Positions 7,938 through 14,995 of a DNA stretch of 17,562 nucleotides are shown here, one piece after another. A program made the translations under genes and the position numbers. Origin of the DNA: SLRI01 sp964528705 (lineage in GTDB: Bacteria; Pseudomonadota; Alphaproteobacteria; Geminicoccales; Geminicoccaceae). How positions within the stretch are numbered: the first letter of the stretch is position 1; the number at the start of each line of letters is the position of its first letter. The notes beneath the pieces were generated by a model. It worked only from the letters and a program-made list of their open reading frames with translations. It ran no database searches and was not told where the DNA came from. The stretch spans positions 1 to 17,562 of the forward strand of contig CAZGUW010000077.1 of the NCBI GenBank assembly GCA_964528705.1, in the 5' to 3' direction.

Positions 7938-9521
7938 ATGCCGACGATCCGAGCGAAGCTCCAGCCCGGCTGGCTCTGGCCGTGCCGGGGAGTCCTCCTG
8001 GCGCTGGCGCTGGCAACGCCGCTTGCGGTGCTGGCGCAGGATGCGGAACCCGATCCCGCAGCGACCGACACGCTGGTGGTCGAGGACGAGGTGAGGGCGC
8101 TCGTCGCACCCGTCGCCCTCTATCCCGACCCGCTCCTCGCCGTCGTCCTGCAGGCGGCGATGTTCCCGATCGACGTCGTCCAGGCCGACCGGTTCATCGA
8201 GAGCTACGCAGAGGACCAGACGCTGGAGCCTTCGCCGGACTGGGATCCGGCCGTCACGGCGCTCTTGGGCTACCCGTCCCTGCTGGGCGAGATGAACGAG
8301 CATCTCGACTGGACCGAGGCGATGGGCGACGCCGTCTACGACCAGCTCGAGGACGTGCAGGACGCCATCCAGGACCTGCGCCAGGGCGCCTACACCATGG
8401 GTGTCCTGGAATCCAACGAGGTGCAGGACGTCGTCGTCACCGAGGGCATCATCGAGATCCGCCCGACCTCGCCGGACCAGATTTCGATCCCGCAATATGA
8501 CGGCTTCGCCCTGCTCGGCTCGCTCGAGACGGTGAGCGACGCCGCCGCCGACGAGACGGCCGACGCGACCGCCGAAACCGACGCGGCTGCGGCCGACGAG
8601 GCGGCACCCGCCGACGAGGCCGAGGTGGCGGAGGCAGCCGATGCCGAGGTCGTCGAGGAGGCGCCCGCGGCAGACGCGGCCGAGTCCGGGATGGCCGAGA
8701 CGGAGGTGGTCGAGGAAGCCGAGTATGTCGACGAGGCCGCCTATGCCGAAGCCGACCCCTACGCGTCGAGCTACGCTGCCCCGGTCGATCCGACCTACGC
8801 GCAGGCGCCCGTCTATGCGTCGGCACCGCCGCCCGTGGCCTATGCGCCGCCGGAGAGCTCCGGCTGGGGCTCGACCGCGTCCTTCCTCGGCGGCGCTGCC
8901 ATCGGCGGCCTGCTCGGCTACGCCATCTTCGATGACGACGATAACGACAACAACGGCGGCAACAACAACCGCCGCAACGACATCAACATCGAGGACAGCA
9001 CCATCGTCATCGGCGGCGATGGCGACCGTCTGGATCTGGATCGCGACCAGAAGAACCGCGTCAACGCCGAGCTGCGTGAACGTCGCGATCGCAGCGACCA
9101 GGGGGCCCGGCGTGACCGGAACCGCGAGCGCCGCCAGGTCGCGGCGCTCCCCGGTCGCGACTCCGCCGGCCGTCGGAGCGAGCAGCGGCGCGACATCAGC
9201 CTGCCGCAGCGCGACCGCGACCGCCCGGCCAGGGTCGAGCGCAAGCAGCGCGACACCAAGGCGGTCAAGGCGCCCAGGCAGAATAAGGGCGGCGTCGCCG
9301 ACATCAAGCGGCCGAGCCAGACCAAGAAGGACGCGCAGCGCGGCAAGAAGAGCCGCCAGAAGGCGACGGCCAGGGCAGGCGGTTCACGGCCGCAGGCGGC
9401 GCAGCAGCGCGGCGGCGGCAAGCGGAAGGCGATGTCGCCCAAGCGGGGCGGCAAGAGGCAGGCACAAGCCAAGTCGAACCGCGGCAAGAAGAGCCGCGGC
9501 GGCAGGCGTGGCAGGCGTTGA
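7938..9521 (+). CDS. DUF3300 exported protein, charge-segregated
   Basis: This 527-residue protein starts with a signal peptide (about 1-33, ending AVLA). A DUF3300 domain (about 52-190) follows, recognised by ALVAPVALYPDPLLAVVLQA and the helical pattern after it. The rest is low complexity: an Ala/Asp/Glu-rich acidic stretch (about 199-277), a Tyr/Pro/Ala stretch, a hydrophobic glycine-rich segment (309-331, FLGGAAIGGLLGYAIF), an Asp/Asn tract (332-353), an Arg/Asp-rich zone, and a very basic Lys/Arg/Gly/Gln tail ending GGRRGRR. DUF3300 has no established function and is commonly paired with DUF2950, as here (11 bp to the next gene). The start ATG follows GGGAGGT (7927-7933). The charge layout suggests binding to anionic polymers or a self-assembling envelope component; this is inference. 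Confidence 0.85.
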   Translation: MPTIRAKLQPGWLWPCRGVLLALALATPLAVLAQDAEPDPAATDTLVVEDEVRALVAPVALYPDPLLAVVLQAAMFPIDVVQADRFIESYAEDQTLEPSPDWDPAVTALLGYPSLLGEMNEHLDWTEAMGDAVYDQLEDVQDAIQDLRQGAYTMGVLESNEVQDVVVTEGIIEIRPTSPDQISIPQYDGFALLGSLETVSDAAADETADATAETDAAAADEAAPADEAEVAEAADAEVVEEAPAADAAESGMAETEVVEEAEYVDEAAYAEADPYASSYAAPVDPTYAQAPVYASAPPPVAYAPPESSGWGSTASFLGGAAIGGLLGYAIFDDDDNDNNGGNNNRRNDINIEDSTIVIGGDGDRLDLDRDQKNRVNAELRERRDRSDQGARRDRNRERRQVAALPGRDSAGRRSEQRRDISLPQRDRDRPARVERKQRDTKAVKAPRQNKGGVADIKRPSQTKKDAQRGKKSRQKATARAGGSRPQAAQQRGGGKRKAMSPKRGGKRQAQAKSNRGKKSRGGRRGRR

Positions 9522-9532
9522 GGAGCAGGTCG

Positions 9533-10447
9533 ATGATCAAGGTTCGCAACATCGCGGTGGCCGCCGGCATGGCGGGCGGCATTCTCCTGGCGGGCTCGGC
9601 CGTGGCCGAGCAGCCGGTCTTTCCGGAACCCGAGGCGGCGCTCGAGGCGTTCCGCGAAGCACTCGCCGCGCCCGACGGCAGCGCCCTGCTCGAGCTTTTC
9701 GGTGACGAGCACCAGGACGAGCTGATCGGCGCCGATCCCGCCAGTGCCCGGCAGACCGTCGCGGCCGTGCGTAACGCCGCCGCGGAGGCCATGACGCTCG
9801 CCCCGGGCGAGGTGCCGGGCACCTACGAGGTGCTGATCGGCCGCGCCGGCTGGCCAATGCCGATCCCCCTGGTCGAGACGGCCGATGGCTGGATCTTCGA
9901 CACCGAGGCCGGGCTCGAGGAGATCATCGACCGCCGCATCGGCGAGAACGAGCTCGCCGCCATCGCCGCCGCCCGGGCCTATGTCGAGGCGCAACGGCTC
10001 TACGGCTCGGTCGATCGCAATGGCGACGGCGTGCCGGAATTCGCCCAGCACCTGATCAGCACGCCGGGCGAGCATGACGGTCTCTTCTGGCCGACCGCGG
10101 CCGGCGAGGAGCCGAGCCCGCTCGCACCCCTTGCAACGAGCGAGGCCGACTACCTCGAATACCGGGAGAGCGGCGAACCCTATTACGGCTACCGCTTCAA
10201 GGTCCTGACGGGGCAGAGCGAGAACGCGCTCGGCGGCGCCTACGAGTACCTGATAAACGGCCGGATGCTCGCCGGCTTCGGCCTGCTCGCCTGGCCTGCC
10301 GATTACGGCAACTCGGGCATCATGAGCTTCATCGTCAACCAGCTCGGCGACGTCTACGAGGCCGATCTCGGCGAGGATACCGCAGCCGTCGCCGAGGCGA
10401 TCACGGCCTTCGATCCCGCCGCCGAGTGGACCGTGGTCGAGGACTGA
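9533..10447 (+). CDS. DUF2950 exported protein
   Basis: This 304-residue protein has a clear signal peptide (1-25, cleavage after SAVA) and a DUF2950 domain over most of the mature chain. Landmarks are a PEAALEAFREAL-type N-terminal helix, an acidic loop DRNGDGVPEF (from D161) resembling the DxNxDG calcium-binding loop found in this family, STPGEHDGLFW, a YYGYRFKVLTGQ strand, and GIMSFIVNQLGDVYEADLG near the end. The function of DUF2950 is not established; pairing with an upstream DUF3300 gene is a recurrent arrangement in proteobacteria. The start is ATG 9533, set by GAGGAG at 9520-9525, rather than the in-frame TTG at 9518, which overlaps the preceding stop. The protein is probably periplasmic and may act with the DUF3300 product. 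Confidence 0.88.
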   Translation: MIKVRNIAVAAGMAGGILLAGSAVAEQPVFPEPEAALEAFREALAAPDGSALLELFGDEHQDELIGADPASARQTVAAVRNAAAEAMTLAPGEVPGTYEVLIGRAGWPMPIPLVETADGWIFDTEAGLEEIIDRRIGENELAAIAAARAYVEAQRLYGSVDRNGDGVPEFAQHLISTPGEHDGLFWPTAAGEEPSPLAPLATSEADYLEYRESGEPYYGYRFKVLTGQSENALGGAYEYLINGRMLAGFGLLAWPADYGNSGIMSFIVNQLGDVYEADLGEDTAAVAEAITAFDPAAEWTVVED

Positions 10448-10499
10448 CCAGATCGATCCGGGCGCTCACCGCCGTTGCCTTCGTCTGCGGATTCTTCCA

Positions 10500-10536
10500 C
10501 CTTCGGGTCGAACCAGAGCGCCGGTCGACCCGAAGG
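10500..10536 (+). terminator. Strong inverted repeat between DUF2950 and ABC genes
   Basis: A perfect 12-bp inverted repeat pairs 10500-10511 (CCTTCGGGTCGA) with 10525-10536 (TCGACCCGAAGG), leaving a 13-nt loop. No T-run follows, so if it terminates transcription it would do so imperfectly. It lies 34 bp before the binding-protein start codon and could instead be a 5'-leader stem-loop or a dyad operator for the ABC operon. It separates the envelope gene block from the transporter operon. Confidence 0.45.
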
Positions 10537-10553
10537 GCAAATTCGCCCCGGGC

Positions 10554-10562
10554 AAAGGAGGT
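10554..10562 (+). promoter_or_regulatory. Consensus ribosome binding site of the binding-protein gene
   Basis: AAAGGAGGT matches the anti-Shine-Dalgarno sequence almost perfectly and sits 7 nt before the ATG at 10570. It fixes the start of the binding-protein gene against the longer open frame upstream and suggests very efficient translation, as expected for a periplasmic binding protein. Confidence 0.8.
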
Positions 10563-10569
10563 ACGTTTC

Positions 10570-12165
10570 ATGAAGCACCTGACGCTGTCCCTGCTGCTCG
10601 GCTCTGCCCTTGTCCTGGCCGCACCCGGCCCGGCGAGCGAGGCCGCGACGCCTGCGGACGTCTTCGTCCAGGCCCTGACGATCGACGACATCATCACTCT
10701 CGACCCCGCCGAGATCTTCGAGTTCTCCGGCGCCGAGTACAGTGCCCAGGTCTATGACCGGCTGATCACCTACCCGGTCGACGACGTCGAGAACATCCAG
10801 GGCCACGTCGCCGAGAGCTGGGAGGTCTCGGAGGACGGCAAGACCTACGTCTTCAAGATCAGGGACGGCATCAACTTCCATTCCGGCAACCCGCTGACCG
10901 CCGAGGACGTCGCCTTCTCGCTGCAGCGTGTGGTCAAGCTCGACATGTCGCCGGCCTTCATCCTCACCCAGTTCGGCTTCACCGCCGACAACGTGGAGGA
11001 GAAGATCCGCGCCACCGGGCCGATGGAGGTGACCATCGAGGTCGACCAGGCCTATGCCCCGACCTTCCTCCTCTACTGCCTCACCGCCGGCGTCGGCTCG
11101 GTCGTCGACAAGCAGACGGTGCTGGAGCACGAGGTCGACGGCGATCTCGGCTATGCCTGGCTGAAGACCAACTCCGCCGGCTCCGGCCCGTTCATCCTGC
11201 GCGCCTGGAAGCCGAACGAAAGCGTGACCCTCGACGCCAACCCCGACTACTGGCTGGGCGCCCCCGGCGTCAGCCGCGTGATCACCCGCCACGTCGCCGA
11301 GCCGGCGACCCAGCAGCTCCTGATCGAGAAGGGCGATATCGACGTCGCCCGCAATCTCGGCCCGGACCAGCTCGCCGCCTTCGAGGGCAATACGGATATC
11401 GTGATCAAGCCGGTGCCCAAGGGTGCGATCTACTATCTCGGCCTCAACCAGAAGAACGAGGAACTCGCCAAGCCCGAGGTCCGCGAGGCGCTGAAGTGGC
11501 TGATCCCCTACCAGGAAATGGCCGACACCGTCGTCAAGGGCGACATGGTCGTCCACCAGGCCTTCCTGCCGCAGGGCTTCCTCGGCGTGCTCGAGGACCA
11601 GCCCTATACCTACGACGTCGAGAAGGCGAAGGAGCTGCTCGCCGAAGCGGGTCTCGAGGACGGCTTCTCGGTCACCATGGACGTGCGCAGCATCTCGCCC
11701 GTCACCGAGATGGCGCAGGCGATCCAGGCGGCCTGGGCCGAGGCCGGCATCGAGCTCGAGCTGATCCCGGGCGACGGGGCCCAGACGCTCACCAAGTACC
11801 GGGCGCGCAACCACGACATCTATATCGGCCGCTGGGGCCCGGACTATCAGGACCCGCACACCAACGCCGACACCTTCGCCCGCAACCCCGACAACTCGGA
11901 TGACGCCCAGTCCAAGCCCCTGGCCTGGCGCAACGCCTGGGACATCCCGGAGATGACGGCGATGGCCGACGCGGCCGTGCTCGAGCGCGACACGGCCAAG
12001 CGCGCCGAGCTCTATCGCGAGATCCAGAAGCTCCATCAGGAGACCTCGCCCTTCGTGATCATGTTCCAGGACATCGAGACGGTGGCCGAGCGCGCGAACG
12101 TGGAGGGCACCATCTGGGGCCCGAGCTTCGACGACAACCGCTACTGGAAGATCACCAAGAACTGA
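10570..12165 (+). CDS. ABC transporter substrate-binding protein, family 5 (peptide/nickel type)
   Basis: This 531-residue protein has a signal peptide (about 1-25, ending PASEA) and belongs to the SBP_bac_5 family (DppA/OppA type). Family hallmarks are an N-terminal DPAEIFEFSGAEYSAQVYD segment, the signature AESWEVSEDGKTYVFKIRDG with the following NPLTAEDVAFSLQRV (about 78-118), and a late YREIQKLHQETSPFVIMFQ helix. It captures the ligand in the periplasm and delivers it to the permeases encoded just downstream. The length fits the family. The ligand cannot be read from sequence; di- or oligopeptides are typical, but this family also binds nickel, sugars and opines. A near-consensus ribosome site (10554-10562) and a hairpin over the stop codon suggest it is made in excess of the membrane components. 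Confidence 0.92.
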   Translation: MKHLTLSLLLGSALVLAAPGPASEAATPADVFVQALTIDDIITLDPAEIFEFSGAEYSAQVYDRLITYPVDDVENIQGHVAESWEVSEDGKTYVFKIRDGINFHSGNPLTAEDVAFSLQRVVKLDMSPAFILTQFGFTADNVEEKIRATGPMEVTIEVDQAYAPTFLLYCLTAGVGSVVDKQTVLEHEVDGDLGYAWLKTNSAGSGPFILRAWKPNESVTLDANPDYWLGAPGVSRVITRHVAEPATQQLLIEKGDIDVARNLGPDQLAAFEGNTDIVIKPVPKGAIYYLGLNQKNEELAKPEVREALKWLIPYQEMADTVVKGDMVVHQAFLPQGFLGVLEDQPYTYDVEKAKELLAEAGLEDGFSVTMDVRSISPVTEMAQAIQAAWAEAGIELELIPGDGAQTLTKYRARNHDIYIGRWGPDYQDPHTNADTFARNPDNSDDAQSKPLAWRNAWDIPEMTAMADAAVLERDTAKRAELYREIQKLHQETSPFVIMFQDIETVAERANVEGTIWGPSFDDNRYWKITKN

Positions 12166-12182
12166 GCGTGGCGGACACGCTC
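12164..12182 (+). promoter_or_regulatory. Intercistronic hairpin on the binding-protein stop codon
   Basis: A perfect 7-bp inverted repeat, GAGCGTG (12164-12170) and CACGCTC (12176-12182) with a 5-nt loop GCGGA, overlaps the TGA of the binding-protein gene. It has no T-run, so it is not a classical terminator. Stem-loops in this position of importer operons often protect the upstream mRNA from 3' exonucleases or cause partial termination, raising binding protein over permeases. That role is inferred here from position. Confidence 0.5.
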
Positions 12183-12202
12183 CGGGTGCCGGCGGGCCAG
12201 CC

Positions 12203-13216
12203 ATGCTGAGGTCAGCCGGCACCCTGCTCAGGTTCCTCGCGACCCTGGCCCTGACCTTTTTGGGCCTGCTGGTCGTCACCTTCCTGATCGGCCGGGTCGT
12301 GCCGGTCGACCCGGTGCTGGCCGCCGTGGGCGACCGGGCCTCGCCCGCCGTCTATGCCCGGGTGCGGGCGGAGATGGGCCTCGACCTGCCGCTCTGGCAG
12401 CAGTTCTGGAACTATCTGCAGCGGGTGCTCGAGGGCGATCTCGGCCAGAGCGTGCTCACCGCCCAGCCGGTCCTTTCCGACATCCTCCGCGTCTTCCCGG
12501 CGACCCTGGAGCTCGCCACGGTGGCGACGCTCCTCGGCGTCCTCTTCGGCGTGCCCATGGGGGTCGTCGCCGCCGTCCACCAGGGCCGCTGGCCGGACCA
12601 GGTCGTCCGCCTCCTCGGCCTCGTCGGCTACTCGATGCCGATCTTCTGGCTCGGCCTGATCGGCCTCCTCGTCTTCTACGCCCGCCTCGAATGGGTCCCC
12701 GGTCCCGGCCGGCTCGACGTCTTCTACGACGACCTCGTGCCATCGGTCACCGGCGTGCTGCTGATCGACGCCGCCCTCGCCGGCGACTGGCAGGTCTGGC
12801 GGAACGCCCTTGCCCACCTCATCCTGCCCGCCTCGATCCTCGGCTATTTCAGCCTCGCCTATATCAGCCGCATGACCAGGAGCCTGATGCTCGAGCAGCT
12901 CCGCCAGGAGTACATCCTGACCGCCCGGGTCAAGGGCATCTCCGAGTTCCGCGTCATCTGGCGCCACGCCCTCGGCAACACCGCCGTGCCGCTCGTGACC
13001 GTGATCGCGCTTTCCTACGCCAACCTGCTCGAGGGCTCGGTGCTGACCGAGATCATCTTCGCCTGGCCCGGGCTCGGCCTCTACATCACCAACTCGCTCC
13101 TCAATGCCGACATGAACGCGGTGCTCGGCGGCACCATCGTCGTCGGCTGCGTCTTCATCGGCATCAACCTCCTCTCCGACGTGCTCTACCGCACGCTCGA
13201 CCCTCGGGCCCGTTGA
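12203..13216 (+). CDS. ABC transporter permease, DppB/OppB type
   Basis: This 337-residue inner-membrane permease has an N-terminal helix (about 11-31), a periplasmic segment containing MGLDLPLWQQFWNYL, and five further helices. The cytoplasmic ATPase-docking (EAA) loop lies at 236-258 (EYILTARVKGISEFRVIWRH). The typical DppB/OppB C-terminus GINLLSDVLYRTLDPRAR is present. It forms half of the membrane channel, with the next gene supplying the other half. No good ribosome site precedes the ATG at 12203, which fits lower expression than the binding protein. Its TGA overlaps the ATG of the second permease gene (TGATG at 13214-13218), indicating translational coupling and a 1:1 ratio. Confidence 0.92.
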   Translation: MLRSAGTLLRFLATLALTFLGLLVVTFLIGRVVPVDPVLAAVGDRASPAVYARVRAEMGLDLPLWQQFWNYLQRVLEGDLGQSVLTAQPVLSDILRVFPATLELATVATLLGVLFGVPMGVVAAVHQGRWPDQVVRLLGLVGYSMPIFWLGLIGLLVFYARLEWVPGPGRLDVFYDDLVPSVTGVLLIDAALAGDWQVWRNALAHLILPASILGYFSLAYISRMTRSLMLEQLRQEYILTARVKGISEFRVIWRHALGNTAVPLVTVIALSYANLLEGSVLTEIIFAWPGLGLYITNSLLNADMNAVLGGTIVVGCVFIGINLLSDVLYRTLDPRAR

Positions 13217-14133
13217 TGGCCACCAGGCTCGAAAAGGGCGGCTGGCGCCACTGGCTCCTGACCGACACTCCGAATTCGCCCTTCCAGGCGCAGGCCGGCC
13301 GCGCCTACCAGGGCTGGCGCCAGCTCGCCGCCAACCCGCTCGCCATGCTCGGCCTCGCCATCGTCGTGACCCTCCTCCTGGTCGCCGCCTTCGCCCCCTG
13401 GCTCGCCACCCATTCGCCGACCGCCCAGAGCCTCACCGACCGCCTCCAGCCGCCCTCGGCGGCGCACTGGCTGGGCACCGACGAGCTCGGCCGCGACATC
13501 TATTCGCGCATCGTCTACGGCTCGCGCCTGACCCTCTACGTCGTCGGCCTCGTGGTCATCATCGTCGGCCCGCTCGGCCTCGCCGTCGGCACTATCGCCG
13601 GCTATCTCGGCGGCTGGGTCGACACGGTGCTGATGCGCATCACCGACATCTTCCTGGCCTTCCCGCGCCTCATCCTCGCACTCGCCTTCGTCGCCGCCCT
13701 CGGCCCCGGCATCGAGAACGCGATCATCGCCATCGCCTTCACCGCCTGGCCGCCCTATGCCCGCATGGCCAGGGCCGAGACGCTGACCATCCGCCAGGCC
13801 GACTACATCGCCGCCGCCCGCATCCAGGGTGCCGGCCCCCTGCGCATCATCGGCCGGCACGTCGTGCCCATGTGCCTCTCCTCGGTCATCGTCCGCCTGA
13901 CCCTCGACATGGCCGGCATCATCCTGACCGCGGCCGGCCTCGGCTTCCTCGGCCTCGGCGCCCAGCCGCCCTTGCCCGAATGGGGGGCCATGATCTCGAC
14001 CGGGCGCCACTATCTGCTCGACCAGTGGTGGGTCGCCACCATGCCGGGCCTCGCCATCTTCACCGTCAGCCTCGGCTTCAATCTCCTGGGCGACGGCCTG
14101 CGCGACGTCCTCGACCCCCGGGCCGACCGATGA
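13216..14133 (+). CDS. ABC transporter permease, DppC/OppC type
   Basis: This 305-residue permease is the partner of the preceding one. A polar N-terminus is followed by a membrane helix (about 43-63), the DppC/OppC hallmark HWLGTDELGRDIYSRIVYGSR in the periplasmic segment (about 92-112) and five more helices. The EAA loop is at 195-219 (DYIAAARIQGAGPLRIIGRH), and the conserved ending reads GFNLLGDGLRDVLDP. The start ATG shares its first base with the preceding stop codon. The family-5 type importer is therefore a heterodimeric channel with two ATPases, all five genes being consecutive. Substrate specificity is not determined by this subunit's visible sequence. Confidence 0.93.
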   Translation: MATRLEKGGWRHWLLTDTPNSPFQAQAGRAYQGWRQLAANPLAMLGLAIVVTLLLVAAFAPWLATHSPTAQSLTDRLQPPSAAHWLGTDELGRDIYSRIVYGSRLTLYVVGLVVIIVGPLGLAVGTIAGYLGGWVDTVLMRITDIFLAFPRLILALAFVAALGPGIENAIIAIAFTAWPPYARMARAETLTIRQADYIAAARIQGAGPLRIIGRHVVPMCLSSVIVRLTLDMAGIILTAAGLGFLGLGAQPPLPEWGAMISTGRHYLLDQWWVATMPGLAIFTVSLGFNLLGDGLRDVLDPRADR

Positions 14134-14146
14134 TGAGGGCCGACAA

Positions 14147-14995
14147 TTGACCGCCGGCGCCCCGTTGCTCGAGGTCGAGGACCTGCACGTCACCTACCGC
14201 ACGACCAAGGGGCCCGTGCACGCCGTGCGCGGCGTCTCCTTCACGCTCGGCCGCGAGAAGCTCGGCATCGTCGGCGAATCCGGCTCCGGCAAGTCGCAGA
14301 CCGGCCGCGCCATCCTCGGCCTGACCGCCGCCTCCGCCGAGGTGCGGGCGAAGACGCTCCGCTTCTCGGGCACCGACCTCCGCCGGGCGAGCCAGCGGAC
14401 CTGGCGCTCCGTCCGCGGCGCCGGCATGTCGATGATCATGCAGGACCCCAAATACTCCTTGAACCCGGTGATGACCGTGGGCCGGCAACTGGTCGAGGCG
14501 GCGCGGCTGAAGAAGGGGCTGGGGAGGGCGGAGGCCCGGCGCGCGGCTCTCGCCATGCTGGAGGCCGTCAGGATCGACGACCCGGAGCGCGTCTTCGCCG
14601 CCTATCCGCACGAGCTCTCCGGCGGCATGGGCCAGCGGGCGATGATCGCCATGATGCTGATCCCCGACCCCGACGTGCTGATCGCCGACGAGCCCACCTC
14701 GGCCCTCGACGTCACCATCCAGCTCCAGGTCATGGCCATCATGGACCGGCTGGTCGAGGCGCGCGGGCTCGGCCTCATCCTCATCAGCCACGACCTCGAG
14801 CTGGTCGCCACGTTCTGCGACCGGGTGCTCGTCATGTATGGCGGCCGCGTCGTCGAGGAGCTCGACGCCGCCCGCCTCGGCGAGGCGCAGCACCCCTACA
14901 CGAGGGGGCTGCTCGGCTGCCTGCCGCGGCCCGAGAACCGCGGCAGCCCGCTCCCCGTCAGGGTCCGCGACCCGAGCTGGCTGGGGGCGGTTTGA
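14147..14995 (+). CDS. ABC transporter ATPase, DppD/OppD type
   Basis: This 282-residue cytoplasmic ATPase carries all nucleotide-binding motifs: Walker A GESGSGKS (43-50), a Q-loop in MQDPKYSLNPVM, ABC signature LSGGMGQ (157-163), Walker B VLIADE (177-182) and the H-loop SHD. The MQDPK/LNPVMT context and PYTRGLL ending are typical of the DppD/OppD side. It is shorter than usual family members (about 320-330 residues) because the C-terminal oligopeptide extension, including the iron-sulfur cysteine region found in some members, is largely missing. The start appears to be TTG at 14147, 7 nt after GAGGG (14135-14139): no in-frame ATG lies upstream, and the preceding ATGATG at 14130 is in another frame and stops within seven codons. 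Confidence 0.9.
   Translation: MTAGAPLLEVEDLHVTYRTTKGPVHAVRGVSFTLGREKLGIVGESGSGKSQTGRAILGLTAASAEVRAKTLRFSGTDLRRASQRTWRSVRGAGMSMIMQDPKYSLNPVMTVGRQLVEAARLKKGLGRAEARRAALAMLEAVRIDDPERVFAAYPHELSGGMGQRAMIAMMLIPDPDVLIADEPTSALDVTIQLQVMAIMDRLVEARGLGLILISHDLELVATFCDRVLVMYGGRVVEELDAARLGEAQHPYTRGLLGCLPRPENRGSPLPVRVRDPSWLGAV

Noticed and set aside
6598..8109. Minus-strand open frame of 503 codons opposite the lipoprotein hydrolase gene
   Set aside because: Low-complexity Arg/Gly/Val/Asp product spanning two real genes with clear export signals on the other strand.
8536..9000. Possible tandem DNA repeats in the DUF3300 gene
   Set aside because: The region is compositionally biased (GCC/GAC/GAG codons) but I see no exact repeated unit, so it is reported as low-complexity protein rather than a repeat array.
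10354..12279. Minus-strand open frame of 641 codons opposite the binding-protein gene
   Set aside because: It is a mirror of codon bias in the binding-protein gene, which has a signal peptide, family signature and near-perfect ribosome site. The antisense product has no domain-like pattern.
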